Assembly: GCA_002384855.1 (NCBI GenBank)
Contig: DGBP01000075.1
Coordinates: 51,289 to 115,288 of the forward strand
DNA: 64,000 bases
DNA from: Nocardioidaceae bacterium UBA4001
Lineage (GTDB): Bacteria; Actinomycetota; Actinomycetes; Propionibacteriales; Nocardioidaceae
Reading direction: 5' to 3'
This document shows, one piece after another, positions 34,529 through 42,400 of the stretch. The notes under the pieces were generated by a model that was not told the origin of the DNA, ran no database searches, and worked only from the letters and a program-made list of their open reading frames with translations. The stretch's first letter is position 1; the number at the start of each line of letters is the position of its first letter. Both the position numbers and the translations under genes were made by a program.

Positions 34529-36345
34529 GCGGGCACCTCCTCGGTGGCGTCCGCGGCCAGGAGGTCGCGGTAGGCCGGCACCGTGGCGAGCAGCTCGCTG
34601 TGCCGGCCGACGTGGGTGATCGTGCCGTCCTGGAGCAGGGCGACCTTGTCGGCGAGCAGCACGGTGGAGGCACGGTGGGCGACCACGATGCCGGTCGCGT
34701 CCGCGAGCACCCGGCGCAGCGCGGCCTCGACCAGCTTCTCGGTGTGCACGTCGAGCGCGGACAGGGTGTCGTCGAGCACGAGGACCCGTGGTCCGGCCAG
34801 GACAGCCCGGGCGAGCGCGAGGCGCTGCCGCTGGCCACCGGAGAGCGCCATGCCCTGCTCGCCGATCCGGGTGTCGAGGCCCCACGGCAGCTCGTGCACG
34901 AAGCCGGCCTGGGCGACGTCGAGCGCGTCGAGGACCTCCTCCTCGGTGGCGTCGGCGCGCCCGAGCGTGACGTTCTCGCGCGCGCTCATCGAGAACAGCG
35001 TCGGCTCCTCGAAGGCGGTGGCCACGATCCGGCGGAGGTCGGGAAGGGCGAGGTCGCGCACGTCGACCCCGTCGATCGTCACGCGCCCCCCGGTGACGTC
35101 GTACAGCCGCGGCACGAGGGCGGTGAGCGTGGTCTTGCCCGACCCGGTCGCACCGACCACCGCGACGGTCTCGCCGGGCGCGACGTCGAGGTTGACGTCG
35201 CGCAGGACCGGCTCGCCCGGGCGGTCGGGGTCGTCGGCGTCGGGGAAGGCGAAGTCGACGTGCTCGAACCGCAGGTGGCCCCGAGGGTTCTCCAGGGTCC
35301 GGCTGCCCGACACGATCGCCGGCTCGGTGTCGAAGATCTCCAGCACGCGGGCAGCCGCGGTCATCGCCTCCTGCGCCATCGCGAGGATCACCCCGAGCGA
35401 GGCCACGGGCCACACCAGCGACAGCAGCAGGAGGATGAAGGCGACGAGCGTGCCGGCGCTCAGGTCTCCCCGGCCCACCCCCAGGGCGCCGACGAGGAGT
35501 ACGACGACCACGGCGAGGTTCGGGATGACCTCCAGGAACGACCAGAACCTCGCCGAGAGGCGGACCTTGTCCATGGACGTGGCGTAGAGCTTGCGGGCCG
35601 CCGCGTCGTACTGCTCGGACACGTGCGCGGCGCGGCCGAAGGACTTGATCACCCGGATACCGACCGCGCCCTCCTCGGCGAGCGTGGCGAGGTCGCCCTG
35701 CTCGTCCTGGACGCGGCGGGAGACGACGACGTACCGCTTCTCGAACCGCATCGAGAGCCACACGATCGGCACCGCGGCGGCGGCGACGACGAGGCCGAGC
35801 GGGAGGTACATGTTCAGCAGCACGATCGTCACGACCGTCAGCTGGGTGACGTTGATGACCAGGAAGAGCATGCCGAAACCGGCGAACCGCCGGATGCTCG
35901 CCAGGTCGGTGGTGACCCGGGAGAGCAGCTGCCCGGACTGCCAGTAGCCGTGGAAGGCCATCGGCAGCTGCTGGAGGCGTTCGTACAGGTCGCTGCGGAC
36001 GGCGGTCTCGAGACCCAGGACGGCGTTGGACTGCACCCAGCGCCGGAGCCAGATCAAGAACGCCTCGACCACGCCGAGGCCGAGCGCGAGCAGGCCCAGC
36101 GGCAGCACCGCGTCGCGGTCCCCGTCCTGGATCGGTCCGTCGATGATCGCGCGGGCCACCAGCGGGATCGCGAGGCTGATCCCCACCGTCGCGAGGGCGG
36201 CGACCAGCATGGTGACGAGGGCGGGCACGTGCGGGCGGAGGTAGCCCCGGAGCCGCCACAGCGAGTGGACCCCCGCGGGGGGGTGCTCGGTCGGCTTCGT
36301 GATGGTGCGGGTGGTGCGCGACGTGGCGGGGGCGACTGAGGGCAT
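34525..36345 (-). CDS. Heterodimeric ABC exporter subunit, degenerate catalytic site
   Basis: A 606-residue half-transporter with six transmembrane helices (residues about 30-320) and a nucleotide-binding domain. Walker A is GATGSGKTT and the signature is the canonical LSGGQRQR, but Walker B reads VLVLDDTLSALD, with Asp in place of the catalytic Glu. In heterodimeric exporters such as TM287/288 and BmrCD, one composite site is degenerate in exactly this way. Here it would be built from this Walker B and the partner's LSAGQ. ATG 36345 is the first gene of the two-gene operon; a palindromic interspersed element lies upstream. Confidence 0.93.
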   Translation of the reverse strand: MPSVAPATSRTTRTITKPTEHPPAGVHSLWRLRGYLRPHVPALVTMLVAALATVGISLAIPLVARAIIDGPIQDGDRDAVLPLGLLALGLGVVEAFLIWLRRWVQSNAVLGLETAVRSDLYERLQQLPMAFHGYWQSGQLLSRVTTDLASIRRFAGFGMLFLVINVTQLTVVTIVLLNMYLPLGLVVAAAAVPIVWLSMRFEKRYVVVSRRVQDEQGDLATLAEEGAVGIRVIKSFGRAAHVSEQYDAAARKLYATSMDKVRLSARFWSFLEVIPNLAVVVVLLVGALGVGRGDLSAGTLVAFILLLLSLVWPVASLGVILAMAQEAMTAAARVLEIFDTEPAIVSGSRTLENPRGHLRFEHVDFAFPDADDPDRPGEPVLRDVNLDVAPGETVAVVGATGSGKTTLTALVPRLYDVTGGRVTIDGVDVRDLALPDLRRIVATAFEEPTLFSMSARENVTLGRADATEEEVLDALDVAQAGFVHELPWGLDTRIGEQGMALSGGQRQRLALARAVLAGPRVLVLDDTLSALDVHTEKLVEAALRRVLADATGIVVAHRASTVLLADKVALLQDGTITHVGRHSELLATVPAYRDLLAADATEEVPA

Positions 36346-36499
36346 CTGCCGGTGGTGGGCCTCTCGGACTCGGCGGACGACGGGGCCGCTCGTGACGGGT
36401 CCCCGTCACCCGAGATGGGTGTAAGGCGCAGATTACCTGCTGCTCCTGACACTCCCCAACCGGTTATCGCCCCCGACCGGCCGGCCGGCGGCCCCGGGT

Positions 36500-36583
36500 T
36501 GCTTTCCCACGTTCACCTGGGAAAGCAGCACCTACCGCGTGCCATACCTCGAGGTAGGTGCCACTACGTCACGGTAAGTCACC
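36500..36583. repeat. Interspersed palindromic element, copy 1
   Basis: TGCTTTCCCA and TGGGAAAGCA form a 10-bp stem with an 8-base loop (36500-36527). A second palindrome follows, built on CCTACC and TACCTCGAGGTAGG, and then a tail with ACGTCACGG. The same arrangement recurs at 53971, and a variant at 48902. This copy lies between two genes on the minus strand, upstream of the ABC exporter start and downstream of the aminotransferase stop. Confidence 0.85.
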
Positions 36584-36614
36584 TCGCCGTCGCCCCCGAC
36601 GGGCCGGACCGGAC

Positions 36615-37703
36615 TCAGTCGGCCGAGCGCCAGCGCCTCGCGACCGCGAGGAACACGTCGTTCGCCTCGGGCTCTCCGATGCTCACCCGGGCACCCTCCC
36701 CGGCGAACGGGCGGACCATGATCCCGGCCTCGTCGGCGGCCGCCGCGAACTCCACGGTGCGGTCGCCGAGGGGGAGCCACACGAAGTTGCCCTGCGCCTC
36801 GGGCACGCCCCACCCCTGCTCCCGGAGGTCGGCGACGACCCGCTCCCGCTCGGCGACGACGCTCGCGACCCGTTCGAGCAGCTCCGGCTCGGCGTCCAGG
36901 GAGGCGACGGCCGCGGCCTGGGCGACCGAGGAGACGCCGAAGGGCAGGGCACACGCGCGTACGGCGGCCGCCACCTCCGGCTGGGCCACGACGTAGCCGA
37001 TCCGGAACCCGGCGAGCCCGTAGGCCTTGGCGAAGGTCCGCATCGCGACGACGTTCGCCCGCCGCCGGTACAGCCGGAGCCCGTCGACCGGGTCGTCGGC
37101 GCGGACGAACTCCCGGTAGGCCTCGTCGACCACGACAAGCACGTGCGGGGGCACCCGGTCGACGAAGGCCTCGAGCTCGGCGTGCGACACGGCAGGACCC
37201 GTCGGGTTGTTCGGCGTGCACACGATCACCGCCTTGGTGCGGTCGGTGATCGCGGCGAGCATGGCATCGAGGTCGTGGCGGGCGTCGGCGTCGAGCGGCA
37301 CCTTGACCGACGTCGCGCCGGTGACCGCCACCGCGATCGGGTAGGCCTCGAAGGACCGCCAGGCGTAGACGACCTCGTCCCCGGTCTCGCAGAACGCCTG
37401 GAGGAGGTGGTAGAGCACCGCCACCGACCCGGTGCCCGCGGCGAGGTGCTCGACGGGCACCCCGAGCCGGTCCGAGAGCGCGGCGTAGAGCCGGGTGTTC
37501 CCCATGTCGGGGTAGCGGTTCATGGACTCGACGGCCTCGGTCACCGACTCGACCACGGAGGACAGAGGCGGGTACGGGTTCTCGTTGGACGACAGCTTGT
37601 GGGTCCGCATGCCCTCCCGGGCGGCGGGCGGCCGGCCCGGGACGTAGGCCGGGATGTCTGCGATGGCCGGGCGGACCCGAGGGCCGTCTGCGGAGTGCGT
37701 CAT
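36615..37703 (-). CDS. HisC-like PLP aminotransferase (histidinol-phosphate/aromatic)
   Basis: A 362-residue fold-type I aminotransferase. The N-terminal motif KLSSNENPYPP, the region CTPNNPTGPAVS, the PLP-contacting aspartate in VVVDEAYREF and the Schiff-base lysine in RTFAKAYGLAGFRIGY are all present. It matches the HisC2/Pat group of actinobacteria, which transaminates aromatic 2-oxo acids or histidinol phosphate. With no his genes nearby, an aromatic aminotransferase role is more likely than the main histidine-pathway HisC. ATG 37703 lies 7 bases after TAGGCT on the minus strand, consistent with a leaderless start. Confidence 0.88.
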   Translation of the reverse strand: MTHSADGPRVRPAIADIPAYVPGRPPAAREGMRTHKLSSNENPYPPLSSVVESVTEAVESMNRYPDMGNTRLYAALSDRLGVPVEHLAAGTGSVAVLYHLLQAFCETGDEVVYAWRSFEAYPIAVAVTGATSVKVPLDADARHDLDAMLAAITDRTKAVIVCTPNNPTGPAVSHAELEAFVDRVPPHVLVVVDEAYREFVRADDPVDGLRLYRRRANVVAMRTFAKAYGLAGFRIGYVVAQPEVAAAVRACALPFGVSSVAQAAAVASLDAEPELLERVASVVAERERVVADLREQGWGVPEAQGNFVWLPLGDRTVEFAAAADEAGIMVRPFAGEGARVSIGEPEANDVFLAVARRWRSAD

Positions 37704-37778
37704 GACGCTCAGCCTAGCCACGCGACCCACCACCTGGAGACAGGGGCAACCCCAGGTCGCGACCCTTACACTCGTGCG

Positions 37779-38732
37779 GTGCCTCACCGGAACCCCGGCC
37801 TCGGCCTCGGCCTCGTCCTCCTCGGCGCGACGCTCTTCATCGTCAACGCCGGGGTGTCGCGGGTCGCCCTGCGGGCAGGGGTCGACCCGGTCATGCTCAC
37901 CACGGTGCGGGTGACCGGCACCTTCATGGTCCTCGCCCTCGTGGCTGCGCTGTTCCGTCCGAGCGCCCTGCGCCCTCCTCGCGGCCGGCTCGGGTGGCTC
38001 GTCGTGATGCACGGCCTCGTTGGGGTCGCGGCGCTCCAGTGGGCCTACTTCGTGGCCATCGACCGCCTCCCGGTCGGTATGGCCCTGCTCCTGGAGTACC
38101 AGGCGCCGATCCTGGTCGCGGTGTGGGCCCGGGTGGTGCAGAAGGAGGCGGTGCGGCGCCGGATGTGGCTCGGCCTGGCGCTCGCCATGGCAGGACTCGC
38201 CGCCGCCACCGGGATCTTCAACGGCCTCGTCCTCGACCCGGTCGGGATCGCCGCGGGCCTCGCCGCGGCGGTCTGCCTCGCGGCGTACTTCCTCATCGGC
38301 GAGCACGGCGTGGGCAGCCTCGACCCGCTGCGGGTCATCGTCTGGTCGTTCCTGGTCGCCTCGATCGCGCTCAACGTCGTCGAGCCGGTGACCGGCTTCG
38401 ACACCACCCTGCTCACCCGGGGCGTCTCGCTGCTCGGGGCGCTCGGGGAGTACACGGCCCCGGTGTGGGCGCTCCTCGCGTGGATCGTCGTCCTCGGCAC
38501 CGTGACCCCGTTCGCGGTCGAGCTGTTCGCGCTGCGGCACCTCTCGGCCATCGCCGTGACCATGGTCGCCATGCTCGAGCCGGTCGGCGTGAGCGTCCTG
38601 GGGTGGCTCTGGTTCGCCGAGCGGCTCGACCCGGTCGCGGTCGTAGGAGTGGTGGCGGTGGTGGCCGGCATCGTCATCGCCCAGTCCGCGCGACGCGCCC
38701 ACCTCCAGGTCGAGCCACCGGTGCTGACCTAG
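37779..38732 (+). CDS. EamA/DMT-superfamily transporter, RhtA-like
   Basis: A 317-residue ten-helix exporter with two EamA repeats. ALQWAYFVAIDRLPVGMALLLEYQAP in the first repeat and LRHLSAIAVTMVAMLEPVGVSVLGW in the second are typical of the RhtA-like branch that exports threonine, homoserine or related compounds. The short interhelical loops and lack of extra domains fit the family. I chose GTG 37779 because it lies 6 bases after TACACT, consistent with a leaderless start. The gene is divergent from the aminotransferase at 37703, a 75-base gap. Confidence 0.85.
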   Translation: MPHRNPGLGLGLVLLGATLFIVNAGVSRVALRAGVDPVMLTTVRVTGTFMVLALVAALFRPSALRPPRGRLGWLVVMHGLVGVAALQWAYFVAIDRLPVGMALLLEYQAPILVAVWARVVQKEAVRRRMWLGLALAMAGLAAATGIFNGLVLDPVGIAAGLAAAVCLAAYFLIGEHGVGSLDPLRVIVWSFLVASIALNVVEPVTGFDTTLLTRGVSLLGALGEYTAPVWALLAWIVVLGTVTPFAVELFALRHLSAIAVTMVAMLEPVGVSVLGWLWFAERLDPVAVVGVVAVVAGIVIAQSARRAHLQVEPPVLT

Positions 38733-39022
38733 GCCCACGGAGGAGCTGTCGCCCGGACGGATCACGACTCCCGCCCCAGGAGCACCACATCGCAGCCGGA
38801 TCCGCAGCCGGATCACTCAATTGATGCGCATCTGCGCGTAAAGACGCGCACCATGGAAGCAGGTGGCACGGTCCGGGGGGCTTGGAACCGACCACCGGCA
38901 CCAGGGCGGTATCGAGCCGGCAGTCCTTTGGGGGGCCATCGAACTCGTCTCGGTCAGGAGCTCGGCGGCACCTCGTCGGCGGGGACCTGAACCGCCTTCG
39001 GGGTCAGCTGAGGGGGAACCAC

Positions 39023-39063
39023 CGTCCGGCCCCGGCGAAGCACCGCTCCGCCGGGGCCGGACG
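39023..39063 (+). terminator. Perfect 15-bp hairpin in the long intergenic region
   Basis: CGTCCGGCCCCGGCG (39023-39037) pairs perfectly with CGCCGGGGCCGGACG (39049-39063) over an 11-base loop. It could end the EamA transcript, though it is 290 bases after that gene, or belong to an unseen non-coding transcript. Confidence 0.6.
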
Positions 39064-39137
39064 TCTGTCGCCTCGGTCCGCCTGCGGCTTCTGCCGCACT
39101 CGCACCGCCTGTCCGGCTCGGGACCTTCTACCCGTCT

Positions 39138-39166
39138 CCTAGTCACTTTCGGTCGCCAGAACTAGG
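39138..39166 (+). promoter_or_regulatory. Inverted repeat and probable promoter of the surface-protein gene
   Basis: CCTAGT (39138-39143) and ACTAGG (39161-39166) are inverted copies with centres 23 bases apart. The second copy runs into TAGGTACTTATG, the most AT-rich stretch of the region. The arrangement suggests a regulator-controlled promoter; the regulator is unknown. Confidence 0.4.
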
Positions 39167-39487
39167 TACTTATGGGCTGTCATTACGCCCGAATCACTGC
39201 AATGATGACGGCACGACCAATAGGTCCGGGTGGGGAGATCTGGGACCTGGTCGCTCGGGGACGACGGATGGGCGCCAGCGGTGCTGGGGGGAACGCGCAC
39301 CCGTCTGTGACGGCCTTCGTCGTACGACGACCGCCGTCGGTCGACTCAAGACCACCAGGGGGGGCCTCGGTGGGACGCAACGGCAGACGCAGACGAGACG
39401 GGACCTCAAGCCCCGTCGCGTCGGGTTTGCCTGTGCGCACATGGCTTCCGCTGGTGTGGGAGTACCCATGTGATCCGGGGGGATCCG

Positions 39488-42400
39488 ATGTTCAGCCTCA
39501 GCAAGCTCGCTTCGTCCAGCACGTCCGCTGACCGCAGGTGGTGGCGCCGGCGTCGCACCTACCGGCCACGGCACATGGCCGCGGGTCACCGCTGGTTGCC
39601 CCTGCGCATCCTGGTCGCGATGGTGCTGGCCGTGCTCACGCTGCCTGTCGCCGGCACCGCCTCGGCCGAGGAGGCGGACCCCGCGGTCACGCCCGAGACC
39701 AGCCTGACGACGACCGAGGAGGCCGCCCCGCCGGCGGAGGAGACCCCGCCCGTCGAGGAGCCTGCTGCTGAGGAAGCACCCCCCGCCGAGGAGGCTCCGG
39801 CCGAGCAGCCCGCGCCCGAGGCGCCGGCGGCCGAGGAGCCTGCCTCCGCGCAGCCGGCGAAGCAGCAGCCCGCCACCCAGAAGGCGCCGAGCCTCCAGAG
39901 CATCGAGCCCCTCGTTGAGGCCCAGGTCGCGCCGACCGGCACGCCCGGTGTCTGCGACACGAACGAGCGCACCGGCACCGTCGCCTCGTTCACGCAGAAC
40001 ACCCGGGAGGACAGTGGGGGCGACTGGATCGGCAGCGTGCTGAACCCGAACAACTCGGACTACGCCGAGGGCGACTTCGTCCCCCAGCGGGTGCAGTTCA
40101 CCGGCCTGCAGCCGGGTGAGCAGGAGTTCGTCTTCACCTACGACGTCACCAAGAACGGCATCTACGCCTACGACTTCGTGGCACACCAGCGCCTCGTGGA
40201 CGGCGACGGCTCGTCCATCACGAGCTGGGAGGTCGTCAACGGTGACGGCCCTGTCGCGACGGTCAACGTCACGTTCTTCATCCCCGAGGGCACCGACGGC
40301 ACCGCCACCCTCTACTTCGACATGCACATCGCCACCGAGCTCGACTGGGGTGCCGACATGGGCGCCGGGACGATCGACGGCGCGCCCTACCACGTCGCGC
40401 TCCAGTCGCTGAACTGCGCGAGCGTCGGCGCCATGGACAACCAGCTGATGGCCTCCGCCGTCGACGCCGGGGAGATCACGGTCACCAAGGTCGCCGACCC
40501 GGCCGACGGCACCGACTTCAGCTTCACGATCGCCGGCGAGGACAGCGTCACCTTCGGCCTCGACGTCGATGGCGACGCGACCCTGCCGGACACCGTCACC
40601 TACCGGGTCGCCCCGGGCAGCTGGTCGGTCACCGAGAACGCCCTCCCCGAAGGCTGGAACCTGACGAGCCTCGTGTGCACCGGCACCACGCCGACGTACG
40701 ACGGCGCCACTGCGACGTTCCCCGTCGCCGACGACGACGCCATCACCTGCACCTTCACCGACACCAAGCAGACCTACGACGACCTGACTGTCACCAAGAC
40801 CGCCGACCCGTCCTACGACCGCGACTACGACTGGACGATCACCAAGCAGGTCGTGGGCGAGGACAGCCAGAACGTCCCCGAGGGCGACGACGCCACGTTC
40901 GAGTACGACGTGGTCGTCACCCCTTCGGCGCCGATGGACAGCAACTTCGCGGTCACCGGCGAGATCACGGTGACGAACCCGAACGACGTCCCGATCGAGG
41001 GCGTCACGATCGCCGACACGACCTCCGGTACGACCTGTGAGATCACCGGAGTCACCGGGCCCGTGACCCTGCAGCCGGGCGACACCAGCTACGACTACAC
41101 CTGCACCTTCGCCGACGCCACGGCGCAGACGTCCGGGACCAACACGGTCGATCTGACCTGGTCCACCGACGCCTACTACGGCTCGACCGGCGAGGCGACC
41201 GGCACCGCCGGCTACGACTTCGGCGCGGTCACCCCGACCACGACCGACGACACCGTCACGGTGACCGATTCCGAGATCGACCTCGGCGACCCCGAGGTCG
41301 TGCCCGAGGGCAACGTGGTCACCGCCACTGACGGGGAGACCACGTTCACCTACCCGCTGACCTGGCCCGGCGAGCCCGGTACCTGCACCGACTACGACAA
41401 CACGGCGACCCTCACCGAGACCGATGGCGGCACCCAGCAGGCCACCGAGACCGTCGAGGTGTGCGTGGGCTCCGACCTCGACGTCGCCAAGACCGTCGTC
41501 GAGTCGCTGACCCGCACCTACGACTGGGACGTCACGAAGACGGCGGACGACGCGACCCTCGAAGTCGACCCGGCGACCGGCAAGGTCACCGCGACCTATG
41601 ACGTCGAGGTCAGCGCCGGTGCCTACGAGGACTCGGGCTGGCTGATGTCCGGCACGATCACCGTGGAGAACCCGAACGACTGGCAGGACATCACCCTGAC
41701 CGGCATCACCGACGTGTACGACGGCGGCGGGACCTGCACCGTCGACACCACCGACGGTCTGATCATCACGGCCGGCGACAGCAGGGTCTTCGACTACACC
41801 TGCGCGTTCGGCTCGCAGCCGATCTACGACGGCACCAACACCGCTACCATCACCTGGAACGCCGCCGCTGCGTTCACGCCCACAGGCACCGACTCCGGCA
41901 CCGCCGCCGTGACGGCCGGCGACTGGGACCAGAGCCTGGTGAACGAGGAGGTCACCCTCGTCGACGACATGGCCACCCCGGCCGACGACAGCGACGACGT
42001 GACGCTCGGCACCTACACCTGGAGCGAGAACTTCGCCACCACGGTCGAGCACTCGATCGTGCTCGAGGGTGAGGCCGGAAGCTGCGTGGACTACACCAAC
42101 ACGGCCTCGGTGGTCGGCGACGGTGACGTGGTCCTCGACAGCGACGACGCCGACGTGGCGGTCTGCTGGCCGGTCGACCTGACCGTCACCAAGACGGCTG
42201 ACGCGACCTACGACCGCACCTACCTGTGGGACCTCACCAAGGTCGCCGACGACCCGACCACCGTCGAGGTCGCCGAGGACGGCACCGCCACCTTCGACTA
42301 CACCGTCGAGGCGGTGCCGAACGGCTACACCGACGACGGCCACACGCTGGCGGGCACCATCACGGTGACCAACCCCAACGACTACATGGGGGTCACGGTG

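Larger units (their letters stand above)
38733..39487. other. 755-bp intergenic region upstream of the LPXTG surface-protein gene
   Basis: No convincing gene is present; short open frames on both strands have no recognisable content. It holds a strong hairpin at 39023-39063 and an inverted repeat CCTAGT/ACTAGG at 39138-39166 followed by an AT-richer stretch (TAGGTACTTATG) that looks like a -10 region. If transcription starts there, the surface-protein mRNA would have a leader of about 300 bases. I found no match to a riboswitch class I know. Confidence 0.6.

Noticed and set aside
32636..36409. A single 1257-residue minus-strand reading frame covering both ABC exporter genes
   Set aside because: Only its second half encodes a real protein (the subunit starting at 34528). 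The first half is an out-of-frame shadow of the other subunit, rich in Arg/Pro and without motifs.
38733..39487. Possible c-di-AMP (ydaO) or cobalamin riboswitch, prompted by GGGGGAACC
   Set aside because: The remaining conserved blocks of either riboswitch class were not found in the right order.
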